Notes under the pieces: model-generated
What the model was told of the DNA's origin: nothing
Databases searched by the model: none
The model's input: the letters and a program-made list of their open reading frames with translations, nothing else
In this document: positions 42,952 through 50,918 of the stretch, piece after piece
Layout: every line of letters starts with the position of its first letter
Numbering within the stretch: position 1 is the stretch's first letter
Source of the DNA: Bryobacterales bacterium
GTDB taxonomy: Bacteria; Acidobacteriota; Terriglobia; Bryobacterales; Bryobacteraceae
Direction: 5' to 3'
DNA: 64,000 nucleotides
NCBI GenBank assembly: GCA_016789905.1
Contig: JAEUQC010000150.1
Coordinates: 1 to 64,000, forward strand
Program-made: the position numbers and the translations under genes

Positions 42952-45428
42952 AGATGTTGGACCGTTGGGTACGCTTGGTTTGGCGCGGCGGCCCGCTGCG
43001 CCGCTATCTTGTATTGGCCGCGCTGGCGCTGGCCCTGGTCGCGCAGCCCCTCTGGAAGCGAATCGTGGGGCGGCAGCCGGACGGAACCTATTTGCTCCCC
43101 ACCGGGCAGACGGTTCGCCCGTTGGGGAAAATCATCGAGGTCAATGATCGGCCGCTCGGCATCGCCATGGCGCCAGGCGGCCAATTGGCGGCAGTCGTTA
43201 CCGGTTCCAACTTTGCCTCGCGCGCGCTGCACCTGGTTGACTTGCGGTCCGGTGAACTTTCCCAGACGCTCCCCATCGCCGACAGCTTCACCGGCGTTGT
43301 CTTCACCGCCGATGGGAACACGCTCTACGTTGGCGGCGGCTCCTCCAATGCGGTTCACATTTTCACCCGCCAGGGTATACAGCCATTCGTTCCCGCTGGT
43401 GCCATTGCACTTCCCGGCAGCGCGCCGAGCGGCCTGGCCCTCAGCGCCGACGGCCAGTTTCTTTACGTTGCCTGCAATTTGAAGCACGCCGTTGCTCGCA
43501 TTGAACTGGCGACGCGGAAAATCGACTTCTGGACCACTGGCACCTATCCATACACCGTCGCCATCGCCAAGGGCAAGCTCTTCGTATCCAACTGGGGCGG
43601 GCGCAAGCCGCGCACGGAGGACCCGACCGATGGCATCCATCCGGTTGTTGTCGACAAACGAACGGGCATTCCGTCATCGGGCACGGTGTCCGTTTTCGAC
43701 CTGCGAACCGGGACGCTGCTGCGAGAAATTGAAGTGGGACTGCACCCCAGCGCGCTTGCGCTTTCGCCGGATCAATCCAAGCTCTTCGTCGCCAATGCCA
43801 ACTCCGATACCGTGGCCCAACTCGACACGGCGGACGCGAAGCTGGACCGTTCCATCGCCGTGCCGCTCTATCGAAAGGCGCCGCTTGGCAGTTCGCCAAA
43901 TGCGCTTGCCGTGCATCCGGATGGCAGAACGCTTTTCGTTGCCAACGCGGCCAATAATGCGATTGCCGTCGTCGACCTGGCCGCCGCCAAGGTGCGCGGC
44001 TTTCTGCCGGCCGGCTGGTATCCTACCGCCGTCGCGCTGACGCCGGATTCCCAGCAACTGCTCATCGCCAACGGGTATGGCTTCGGTTCGGTGGCGGAGG
44101 CGAAAGGCAGTGGACGCAGTTACAAGGACCGGGCGGGAGTACTTGCGCTTGTTCCACTGACGGAACTGAATAACCTTGCTCGCCACACGCAGCAGGTTCT
44201 GGCTGACAATCATGCTCCCGTTGTCGCCCGGCCGGCCAGGGGCGAAGCGCCGAAGCCCATTGAGCACGTTATCTACGTGATCAAAGAGAACCGAACCTAC
44301 GATCAGGTTTTCGGCGACATGCCGGAGGGCAATGGAGACCCCTCGCTCGCCATCTTTGGCCGTGAAGTGACGCCCAACCACCATGCGTTGGCCGAACAGT
44401 ACGCGCTTCTCGACAACTTCTACCAGCCCGCCGATCAATCGGCGCTCGGCCATCGCTGGTGTACGCAGGGCTACGCGAGCGACTGGGTGTTCAAATACAG
44501 CAACGGGCGCAACGACCAGAACCCCATGCTTTTTGCGCCCACCGAGTTCATCTGGGACAATGCGCGGCGCCATGGCGTTAGCGTGCGCGCGTTTGGCGAG
44601 CGCGGGCTTAATACCGTGGAACCCGCCGATGCCACTTGGACCGATATCTACAACGATTGGAAGCAAGGCACACGCAAGGTGGGCATCAAGCCGCGGGCCG
44701 TTATTGTGGGCCTGCGGGATGTGTATTCGAGTAACGTGCCGGCCTACGATTTACGCATTCCGGATCAGGTTCGCGTCGACCGCTTTCTGGAAGAATTTCA
44801 TGCGGCTGAGAAATCGAATTCCGTACCAAAGCTGAGCGTGTTGCTGCTCTCGCAGGATCACACGTCCGGCGCGAGTCCGGGCTTTCCAACGCCGCGCGCG
44901 ATGGTGGCGGATAACGATCTGGCGCTGGGCCGGCTGGTGGAGGGCGTCTCAAAATCGAAACTGTGGGCCCGAACGGCGATCTTCGTCGTTGAGGACGATT
45001 CGCAGTCCGGTGTCGATCATGTCGACGGCCACCGTACCGTCGCCATGGTGATCAGCCCCTACACCAGAGGCCGGAAGACCGACAGCACTTTTTACACCAC
45101 CATCAATCTCTATCGCACCATTGAGCAGATCCTGGGCCTGCCGCCGTCCAACCAGTTCGACCTGGCGGCCGATCCGATGGTCCCCGTATTCACAAAGAGG
45201 CCGGACTCGACGCCCTACCAGGCGCTGAAAAACAGGATTCCGCTTGATGAAATGAACCCGCCGCTTAAGGCGCTGCAGGGCCGCATGCTGCAACTGGCCA
45301 AGGCGTCGCAGGCGATGGATCTGGACGAGCCCGATGTGGCGCCGGAGGGGCTGCTGAACGAGGCCATCTGGCATTCCGTAAAGGGGCCCGGCGTGCCCTA
45401 TCCGGCCCGGCGCGCGAAAATCCGGTAG
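42948..45428 (+). CDS. YncE-like beta-propeller plus phosphoesterase, membrane-anchored
   Basis: 826 aa. An N-terminal helix (YLVLAALALALVAQPLW) anchors it. Residues about 60-420 form a YncE-like seven-bladed propeller (GLALSADGQFLYVACNL, ALALSPDQSKLFVANANSDTV, ALAVHPDGRTLFVANAANNAI). Residues about 440-800 resemble phospholipase C/acid phosphatase-type phosphoesterases (HVIYVIKENRTYDQVFGDM, NHHALAEQYALLDNFYQ, AIFVVEDDSQSGVDHVDGHRTVAMVISPY). The ATG at 42948 overlaps the permease stop; a second ATG at 42954 is better spaced from AGGAGGA. Coupling to the ABC exporter suggests joint envelope function. Its end overlaps the rhomboid gene by 31 nt. Confidence 0.87.
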   Translation: MKMLDRWVRLVWRGGPLRRYLVLAALALALVAQPLWKRIVGRQPDGTYLLPTGQTVRPLGKIIEVNDRPLGIAMAPGGQLAAVVTGSNFASRALHLVDLRSGELSQTLPIADSFTGVVFTADGNTLYVGGGSSNAVHIFTRQGIQPFVPAGAIALPGSAPSGLALSADGQFLYVACNLKHAVARIELATRKIDFWTTGTYPYTVAIAKGKLFVSNWGGRKPRTEDPTDGIHPVVVDKRTGIPSSGTVSVFDLRTGTLLREIEVGLHPSALALSPDQSKLFVANANSDTVAQLDTADAKLDRSIAVPLYRKAPLGSSPNALAVHPDGRTLFVANAANNAIAVVDLAAAKVRGFLPAGWYPTAVALTPDSQQLLIANGYGFGSVAEAKGSGRSYKDRAGVLALVPLTELNNLARHTQQVLADNHAPVVARPARGEAPKPIEHVIYVIKENRTYDQVFGDMPEGNGDPSLAIFGREVTPNHHALAEQYALLDNFYQPADQSALGHRWCTQGYASDWVFKYSNGRNDQNPMLFAPTEFIWDNARRHGVSVRAFGERGLNTVEPADATWTDIYNDWKQGTRKVGIKPRAVIVGLRDVYSSNVPAYDLRIPDQVRVDRFLEEFHAAEKSNSVPKLSVLLLSQDHTSGASPGFPTPRAMVADNDLALGRLVEGVSKSKLWARTAIFVVEDDSQSGVDHVDGHRTVAMVISPYTRGRKTDSTFYTTINLYRTIEQILGLPPSNQFDLAADPMVPVFTKRPDSTPYQALKNRIPLDEMNPPLKALQGRMLQLAKASQAMDLDEPDVAPEGLLNEAIWHSVKGPGVPYPARRAKIR

Positions 45429-46240
45429 AACAGTTCGCCGAAGGCAAGCAGCGTCAACAACAGCGAGACCAGCGAAACGAGTCCCCACAGCTTCTCCGTC
45501 GTGTCGTCCACCCAACGGGGCAGCCCGGCCATCCACGCCACAGCGAAGCCGCCGATCAATCCGCCCAAGTGCGCCGCATTGTCGATCATCGGCAGGAAGC
45601 CGCCCATTATCAATCCGATGCCGGCGTTGAACAGGCAAACGACCTGCAGGTGGCGCGCCGCGGTGGATTTACTCAATACTCCATAGGCAATCAACGCGCC
45701 CAGCAGGCCGAACACGCCCGCGCTGGCCCCCAGCGATTGTTGACGCGGCGCCCACATGGCGCTGAGTGTGAACCCGGCGAGTGTTGCCGCCGAATAGGCC
45801 GCGAACATTCGCCGCGTGCCGAAGATCTCCTCGACGATTGTGCCGACGTTGCGAAGGCCCGCCATATTGAGGAAGATATGCAGGAATTGCAACAGCGGCA
45901 TCCATGCCGGGCCCCGGCCGGAAAAGCTCAGACCTTGGTGGAGATACCCGGCGGTGAGCAACCGGAACCAGTCGCCGCCAAGTATGGCGGGCAGCCATTT
46001 GTCGCCGTACTGCATCAGCGTGTTCGACCGTGTGGCCGTGCTGACGGCGAACAGCAGGACGTTCGCAATCAGTATGAGCCCCACCGCCAATTTGCCGCCC
46101 GGAAACAGCCAGGCGGAGATGGAGGATTGCTTCGCGATTCGGAATCCCCCGGCGCCCACCGCGATGCCGCAATGGGCACAGTGGTCCGTGCGCGCGTCAA
46201 TCAACTCCCTGCAATTCGGGCAGAACCGGCTTTGGCTCAC
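45398..46240 (-). CDS. rhomboid family intramembrane serine protease with N-terminal zinc ribbon (paralog 1)
   Basis: 280 aa. Starts at GTG. Residues 1-25 form a zinc ribbon (CPNCRELIDARTDHCAHC). The rhomboid core has six or so hydrophobic segments, the catalytic Ser in SLGASAGVFGLLGALIAYG and the catalytic His in IDNAAHLGGLIGG, so it should be active. It follows the second rhomboid gene with a 4-nt overlap (GTGA) and shares its layout and many motifs, which shows a tandem duplication. Substrates unknown; it would cleave membrane proteins. Confidence 0.92.
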   Translation of the reverse strand: MSQSRFCPNCRELIDARTDHCAHCGIAVGAGGFRIAKQSSISAWLFPGGKLAVGLILIANVLLFAVSTATRSNTLMQYGDKWLPAILGGDWFRLLTAGYLHQGLSFSGRGPAWMPLLQFLHIFLNMAGLRNVGTIVEEIFGTRRMFAAYSAATLAGFTLSAMWAPRQQSLGASAGVFGLLGALIAYGVLSKSTAARHLQVVCLFNAGIGLIMGGFLPMIDNAAHLGGLIGGFAVAWMAGLPRWVDDTTEKLWGLVSLVSLLLTLLAFGELFYRIFARRAG

Positions 46241-47046
46241 TCAAACAACCCCGCGTTGCTCTCCAACAAACGGGCCCGAAGAAGCAGGAAGGAATACAGC
46301 GTCAACAGCAGCGACACGATGGCCGCCAGGCCCCAGAGTTTCTCTCTCGCGTCATTGGCCGCCCGCGGTACGTCGGCCAGGTACGCCACCACGAACCCGC
46401 CGGCCAATCCGCCCAAGTGGGCCGCGTTATCGATCATCGGCAGCACCCAGCCCATCATGAGACCAATACCCGCGTTGATCAGGCACTGCGTCCGCAGGTG
46501 CTGCGCAATGAAGGATTTGTTGTGGACGCCGTAGGCGATTAATGCTCCCAGAAGCCCGAAAATGCCGGCGCTGGCGCCCAGCGAATGGGTGCGCGGGCTC
46601 CACAGCGCGCTTAAGAAGAAGCCGCCAATGGTGGCCGCCGTATACAGCGTGAACATGCGGCGGGTGCCGTATATCTCTTCCACGATGGGCCCCAGGTTGT
46701 AGAGGCTCATCATGTTCATCAGGATGTGATAGATCTGCACATGCAGATACCCGGCCGTGATGAGCCGGTACCAGTCCCCATTCAAAATGGCGGGCAGCCA
46801 CTTGGCGCCATAGGTTGGCAGCGCACCGGAGTTGGCCAAGTGAATCGCCACGAAAAGCGCCGAATTCACCAGTAACAGCAGGGCCACAGCCATCCGCCCT
46901 TCGGGCATCAACTTATCGGTGATGCTGTCGCCCTTGACCGCCCGGCGAAGGCGCGCCGCGCCCACCGAAGATTGGCAAAACGGGCACTCTCCGGCCTGCG
47001 CGTCGATAAGGGAATTGCAGTTCGGACAAATTCGGCTACCGCTCAC
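46237..47046 (-). CDS. rhomboid family intramembrane serine protease with N-terminal zinc ribbon (paralog 2)
   Basis: 269 aa, first of the pair in transcription order. I chose GTG at 47046 because it aligns with the start of its paralog (VSGSRICPNC against VSQSRFCPNC) and TAAACT sits exactly 7 nt upstream; an ATG at 47103 would add 19 unconserved residues. Zinc ribbon CPNCNSLIDAQAGECPFC, catalytic Ser in SLGASAGIFGLLGALIAYG and His in IDNAAHLGGLAGG. HILMNMMSLYNLG matches the rhomboid H-x-x-x-N motif. The pair differs mostly in the second loop. Confidence 0.92.
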   Translation of the reverse strand: MSGSRICPNCNSLIDAQAGECPFCQSSVGAARLRRAVKGDSITDKLMPEGRMAVALLLLVNSALFVAIHLANSGALPTYGAKWLPAILNGDWYRLITAGYLHVQIYHILMNMMSLYNLGPIVEEIYGTRRMFTLYTAATIGGFFLSALWSPRTHSLGASAGIFGLLGALIAYGVHNKSFIAQHLRTQCLINAGIGLMMGWVLPMIDNAAHLGGLAGGFVVAYLADVPRAANDAREKLWGLAAIVSLLLTLYSFLLLRARLLESNAGLFE

Positions 47047-47053
47047 ACCATTC

Positions 47054-47059
47054 AGTTTA
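47054..47059 (-). promoter_or_regulatory. putative -10 box TAAACT for rhomboid operon
   Basis: TAAACT on the minus strand, 7 nt before the GTG at 47046. The string TAAACTGAATG is shared with the ttcA upstream region. The 55 nt between this start and the aldolase start at 47102 also carries TAAAAT (47087-47092) for the divergent aldolase gene. Confidence 0.55.
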
Positions 47060-47101
47060 CCAGCGGTGTCTCCCTCTTCCCTCTGATAAAATGGAGGGTC
47101 C

Positions 47102-47875
47102 ATGGCCGAAAACGAACGCGAACTGCGTCAACAAATCTGCGAAATCGGCCGGCTCATGTACCAGAAGGGCTGGGTGGCCGCCAATGACGGTAACCTCAGC
47201 ATTAAGCTGAGCGACGATCGCTACCTGTGCACGCCGACCAATATCAGCAAGGGCATGATGACGCCCGAAGATCTGATCATCGTCGACGCCAAGGGTACAA
47301 AGGTTGAGGGCCGGCGCGAACGCACCAGTGAGATTATGATGCATCTCACTATTTACGGAATGCGTCCGGATGTGGGGGCCGTGGTGCATGCTCATCCGCC
47401 TACGTCCACCGGCTTCGCCGTTTCCGGCCGCCCGTTGAACCAGGCCATTCTGCCGGAGGTGGTGGTGATGCTTGGCTGCGTGCCGCTCGCTGATTATGGA
47501 CTTCCAGGCACGCCCGCCTTGAGCGAAACGCTGAAGCCGTTCATCCCGAAGCACGACGCAATTCTGCTGGGTAATCATGGCGCCGTTTGCGCGGGACAGC
47601 ACATCTGGCAGGCCTACTTCCGTATGGAGACGCTGGAACATGTTGCGCGGATCGCGCTGGTGGCGGAAATGCTGGGCGGGCCGAAACTGCTGCCCCGTGC
47701 GGAAGTGGATAAGCTGTTCGACGCGCGCGGCCGTTACGGAATCAAGTCCCACACCACAATGGAACCGGGGTGCCCGATCACGGCCGACGACACCGGCGGC
47801 GAGCGCATCACCGTAACCCGCGAAGAGTTGATATCGCTGATTGAAGAAGCCGTGGCGGCCCGCGCGGGACGGTGA
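47102..47875 (+). CDS. class II aldolase (fuculose-1-phosphate type) with C-terminal BMC encapsulation tail
   Basis: 257 aa zinc aldolase expected to split fuculose- or rhamnulose-1-phosphate into dihydroxyacetone phosphate and lactaldehyde. Catalytic Glu77 (in RTSEIMMH), zinc ligands His96 and His98 (VVHAHPP) and His159 (LLGNHGAV) line up with FucA. After the core, a flexible stretch (PGCPITADDTGGER) leads to an amphipathic helix, REELISLIEEAVAARAG, at the very C terminus, the hallmark of cargo targeted to microcompartment shells. It heads the cassette and is followed after 42 nt by the shell genes. GGAGGG precedes the start. Confidence 0.88.
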   Translation: MAENERELRQQICEIGRLMYQKGWVAANDGNLSIKLSDDRYLCTPTNISKGMMTPEDLIIVDAKGTKVEGRRERTSEIMMHLTIYGMRPDVGAVVHAHPPTSTGFAVSGRPLNQAILPEVVVMLGCVPLADYGLPGTPALSETLKPFIPKHDAILLGNHGAVCAGQHIWQAYFRMETLEHVARIALVAEMLGGPKLLPRAEVDKLFDARGRYGIKSHTTMEPGCPITADDTGGERITVTREELISLIEEAVAARAGR

Positions 47876-47917
47876 CACGGCGCCGGTTTTCGGCATACGC
47901 TATGATCTGGAGGTCTG

Positions 47918-48211
47918 ATGGGTGAAGCATTAGGAATGGTGGAGACGCGCGGTTTGGTGGCGATGATCGAAGCGTCGGATGCAATGGTGAAAGCAGCGAA
48001 GGTGACGCTCGTCGGCTGGGAACGAATCGGGTCCGGTTACGTCACCGCGATAGTTCGCGGCGACGTGGCCGCTGTGCGCGCCGCCACCGATGCCGGCGCC
48101 GCGGCCGCCCGCCGCGTTGGGGAACTCGCCTCCGTTCACGTCATCCCGCGCCCTCATCCCAGCCTGGAAGATGTGCTGCCTATCGGCAAAACAAAGAGCA
48201 ACGGCAAATGA
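47918..48211 (+). CDS. BMC-H hexameric microcompartment shell protein
   Basis: 97 aa single-BMC-domain shell protein. MVETRGLVAMIEASDAMVKA begins the domain, as in PduA and CsoS1. The central pore loop is RIGSGYVTAIVRGD, the common GSG pore. AAVRAATDAGAAAARRVGEL forms the helix after it. Six copies tile the facet of the protein shell and let small substrates pass. It follows GGAGGTCTG, a good ribosome-binding site, and its stop overlaps the first BMC-P start (ATGA). Confidence 0.94.
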   Translation: MGEALGMVETRGLVAMIEASDAMVKAAKVTLVGWERIGSGYVTAIVRGDVAAVRAATDAGAAAARRVGELASVHVIPRPHPSLEDVLPIGKTKSNGK

Positions 48212-48492
48212 TTCTCGCCCGCGTAGTCGGCACTATTGTCGCCACCCGTAAGGACCCCCGCCTGGAAGGGCGCAAGCTGCTTATCTGCAAGCCCGTCTCG
48301 CCGGAGGGAAAGGATGAATCGGGCTACGTCGTCGCCGTGGATACTGTCAGCGCCGGCTTTCGGGAAACCGTTATCCTCGTCAGCGGGTCCAGCGCCCGCA
48401 TGGCGGATGGCTGCAAGGATAAGCCCGTCGATACGGCCGTCATTGGTATTGTTGATTCCGTTTCGATCGACGAAGGCAGCAAGGGCGCATAG
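48208..48492 (+). CDS. BMC-P pentameric shell vertex protein (EutN/CcmL), paralog 1
   Basis: 94 aa. EutN/CcmL family protein whose pentamers cap the shell vertices. VVGTIVATRKDPRLEGRKLLICKPV and VAVDTVSAGFRETVILVSGSSARM are the family's beta-barrel landmarks; the domain ends in DTAVIGIVDSVSIDE. Start overlaps the BMC-H stop by 4 nt, so synthesis of facet and vertex proteins is coupled. Confidence 0.93.
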   Translation: MILARVVGTIVATRKDPRLEGRKLLICKPVSPEGKDESGYVVAVDTVSAGFRETVILVSGSSARMADGCKDKPVDTAVIGIVDSVSIDEGSKGA

Positions 48493-48495
48493 GTC

Positions 48496-48771
48496 ATGTA
48501 TCTTGGGCGAGTCGTCGGTCGCGTCTGGTCTACGGTGAAGGACCCTGGCCTTGCGGCGCAGCGCCTGTTGCTGGTTCAACCTCTGACGCCGGAAGGAAAT
48601 CCTACCGGCAAGCGGCTTGTGGTTACTGATTCTATGGGCGCGGGCGCTGGCGAACTCGTTTATTGGTCCAAGGGCAAGGAGTCGAGTTTTCCGTTCCTTC
48701 CCGTGGAAGTGCCGACGGAAATGACCATTGTTGGGATTGTTGACGCTGTCAACGTGGATCGGGAGGCTTAG
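48496..48771 (+). CDS. BMC-P pentameric shell vertex protein (EutN/CcmL), paralog 2
   Basis: 91 aa, second of three paralogs. VVGRVWSTVKDPGLAAQRLLLVQPL and VVTDSMGAGAGELVYWSKGKESSF fit the EutN/CcmL fold, and it ends in MTIVGIVDAVNVDRE. It differs from its neighbours in the loop after the fourth strand (no SSARM or GYSAM segment), so it may occupy distinct vertices. Separated by 3 nt from each neighbour. Confidence 0.93.
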   Translation: MYLGRVVGRVWSTVKDPGLAAQRLLLVQPLTPEGNPTGKRLVVTDSMGAGAGELVYWSKGKESSFPFLPVEVPTEMTIVGIVDAVNVDREA

Positions 48772-48774
48772 CGG

Positions 48775-49083
48775 ATGCTCATCGCTCGCATCATCGGGGA
48801 TGTGACAGCCACCCACAAACATGCCAGTCACGAGGGCCAGAAGCTGTTGCTTGTCCAGCCAGTAGAACTCGACCTGGCAACGCCGCGGGGCGACGCCGTC
48901 ATTGCCGTAGACGCGGTTGACGCAGGCCCCGGGGATCTGGTTCTGCTTGTTACCGAAGGCTATAGCGCTATGACGAGCGTGAACCGGCCGGAGTCACCGA
49001 TCGACATGGCTGTTCTTGGCGTCATCGACTTCGTCGACTTTGCTGACGCGCCGCCGCATCCGGCTGCCCGGTCCGCGAAATAG
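48775..49083 (+). CDS. BMC-P pentameric shell vertex protein (EutN/CcmL), paralog 3
   Basis: 102 aa, third paralog. IIGDVTATHKHASHEGQKLLLVQPVEL and IAVDAVDAGPGDLVLLVTEGYSAM match the family; it carries a short extension after the fold (DFADAPPHPAARSAK). It starts 3 nt after the second paralog. Its last 90 nt overlap the convergent membrane-protein gene. Three vertex paralogs with one BMC-H and one aldolase is the composition known from PVM-type (Planctomycetes/Verrucomicrobia) fucose/rhamnose microcompartments. Confidence 0.92.
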   Translation: MLIARIIGDVTATHKHASHEGQKLLLVQPVELDLATPRGDAVIAVDAVDAGPGDLVLLVTEGYSAMTSVNRPESPIDMAVLGVIDFVDFADAPPHPAARSAK

Positions 49084-49584
49084 CAGTATCCCCGCGATCC
49101 AGGCTCCGCATAGCAACCGGAAAATCGTTAGAACGTTATGCAGCCGGTGAACGTTGGCGAAGCGGGCGCGCTCCCCCAGCATCATGTCCTCTGGCCGAAA
49201 ATCGATGAGCCGTCCCTGTGCCACAAGTTGCGGCCCCAGCAGGAATTGTGATGCGAACGCCGCCAGCAGCAGCAACGCGGCCAGTATCGTCGCCGTGCGG
49301 CTGTAGTTGCTGAGGAACAGTAAGCTCGCCAGTGCGAACACCACCGCCAACTCGGCCAATCCGCTCATCTCGATCAGCGTGCGATTCACTTCGTTGGCGA
49401 CGTAAGTGAAAATCTCCTCCGTCATCGGCTGCCCAACCAGCACCAGTGCGCGTGCGGGCGGGCCCGGCAGGGACTTCGCGACATTCCTGGCAACCTGCTG
49501 GCTAACTGTTGCCGTTACGCCAGTGGTAACCACCAAGGCGAACCACAGCCCCAATAAAAGTGCAATGAGCCGTCGCGTATGCAT
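48994..49584 (-). CDS. four-helix membrane protein, DUF4149-like
   Basis: 196 aa with four hydrophobic segments (residues about 5-25, 80-98, 102-122, 153-172). HTRRLIALLLGLWFALVV at the start and VHRLHNVLTIFRLLCG near the last helix resemble DUF4149 membrane proteins; I am not certain of this. Start chosen at ATG 49584, which begins the first helix. It overlaps the end of the third BMC-P gene by 90 nt tail-to-tail, so one transcript is antisense to the other. No evidence links it to the shell. Confidence 0.7.
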   Translation of the reverse strand: MHTRRLIALLLGLWFALVVTTGVTATVSQQVARNVAKSLPGPPARALVLVGQPMTEEIFTYVANEVNRTLIEMSGLAELAVVFALASLLFLSNYSRTATILAALLLLAAFASQFLLGPQLVAQGRLIDFRPEDMMLGERARFANVHRLHNVLTIFRLLCGAWIAGILLFRGPGSRMRRRVSKVDEVDDAKNSHVDR

Positions 49585-49608
49585 GTAAACTGGCCATTTT
49601 AACCCATC

Positions 49609-50916
49609 ATGCGCCGCCGCCATTTCCTGCAGCTTCTCGCCACGCAGCCAACCCGCCCAAATATCATCCTCGCCATGGCGGACGACCAGGGCTGGGGAGA
49701 CACTTCCTACAACGGACATCACATCTTATCCACCCCTAATCTGGATGCCATGGCCGCCGCCGGAATCCGGTTTGATCGCTTTTATTCCGGTGCCCCCGTA
49801 TGCTCGCCGACGCGCGGCAGCGCGCTCACGGGCCGCCACCCTTTTCGATACGGCATCTTTTTCGCCAATGCCGATACAGGGGCCGATTCTCCATCCAAAT
49901 ACGCCTTGCCCTCCAGGGAACGCACGCTTGCGGAATACCTGAAGCCTCTGGGCTACACAGCCGGCCACTTCGGAAAATGGCACCTTGGCGACTTCGCGGG
50001 TGAGAAGCGTTCGTCGCCCGTCGACAATGGTTTCGACGAGTTCTTCTCCACCACCAGAAAAGTGAGCACCGTCAACCCGGAGGCCTATTGGACGGAACGC
50101 GGGCGAGTTCCCACAGCGGAACTTGAAGGCGACGACTCACGCATCCTGATGGACGCCGCACTGGCCTTCATCGAAAAGGCAGTGAAACGGCGACAGCCGT
50201 TCTTCGCCGTCATCTGGTTTCATGCGCCGCACGAACCCGTTGTCGCAACCCAGCGCCATCGCGCGCCCTACACCCAATACCCCGGAAAGCCGGAGCACTA
50301 CTATGGCGCCATCGCCGCGCTCGACGAGCAGATGGGCCGGCTGCGAGAGACGCTTCGCTACCTGAACGTGGAGCAGAACACCATGCTCTGGTACGCCAGC
50401 GACAATGGCCCCGAAGGCGACGCACTATCTCAAAAGTCACCCGGAACCGCCGGGCCGTTTCGCGGACGGAAGCGCAGCCTGTTTGAAGGGGGCATCCGTG
50501 TCCCCGCCATTCTGGAATGGCCCGCTCGCTATAAGGCTTCGGGCATTGTCTCCGCCGCGGCGTCCACCAGCGACTATCTGCCCACGATCCTCGCCGCGCT
50601 GCGGCAACCCATTCCCAAGGAACTGGACGGCATCAACCTGCTCCCCATCCTTGATGGCAAGCGAAGATTGCGCCAATCCCCGTTGGCGTTTGAGACCATA
50701 CTCGACAGCCGAGGTTCACCGAAGCTCTGCTGGATTGAAGATCGCTGGAAACTCCTCACCGGCCTCGATGGCACGGAGGAATTGCTGTTCGATCTCGACG
50801 CCGATCCCGCCGAATCCCAGAACCTGGCTGCCAGCCACCCGCGAATCTGTGCCACGCTCCGTGCAAAACTTGAGAACTGGCGTGCCTCCTGCACGCGCAG
50901 CCGCGAAGGACTTTAA
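49609..50916 (+). CDS. sulfatase (arylsulfatase-type)
   Basis: 435 aa hydrolase of sulfate esters. The formylglycine site is C65-S-P-T-R69 in GAPVCSPTRGSALTG; metal Asp pair is AMADDQGWGD (25-26); GHFGKWHLG is the second signature. WYASDNGPEG supplies further metal ligands. The N terminus (MRRRHFLQLLATQ) looks like the start of a Tat signal but lacks the usual hydrophobic stretch, so export is unclear. Length is normal for the short sulfatase class. It lies 526 nt after the last BMC gene; desulfation of sulfated fucose polymers would fit the fucose-type BMC, but this is inference. Confidence 0.9.
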   Translation: MRRRHFLQLLATQPTRPNIILAMADDQGWGDTSYNGHHILSTPNLDAMAAAGIRFDRFYSGAPVCSPTRGSALTGRHPFRYGIFFANADTGADSPSKYALPSRERTLAEYLKPLGYTAGHFGKWHLGDFAGEKRSSPVDNGFDEFFSTTRKVSTVNPEAYWTERGRVPTAELEGDDSRILMDAALAFIEKAVKRRQPFFAVIWFHAPHEPVVATQRHRAPYTQYPGKPEHYYGAIAALDEQMGRLRETLRYLNVEQNTMLWYASDNGPEGDALSQKSPGTAGPFRGRKRSLFEGGIRVPAILEWPARYKASGIVSAAASTSDYLPTILAALRQPIPKELDGINLLPILDGKRRLRQSPLAFETILDSRGSPKLCWIEDRWKLLTGLDGTEELLFDLDADPAESQNLAASHPRICATLRAKLENWRASCTRSREGL

Positions 50917-50918
50917 TC

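Noticed and set aside
49609..50916. Assigning the sulfatase as a true BMC pathway member
   Set aside because: It is separated from the shell genes by an opposite-strand gene and has no encapsulation tail; left as a speculative link only.
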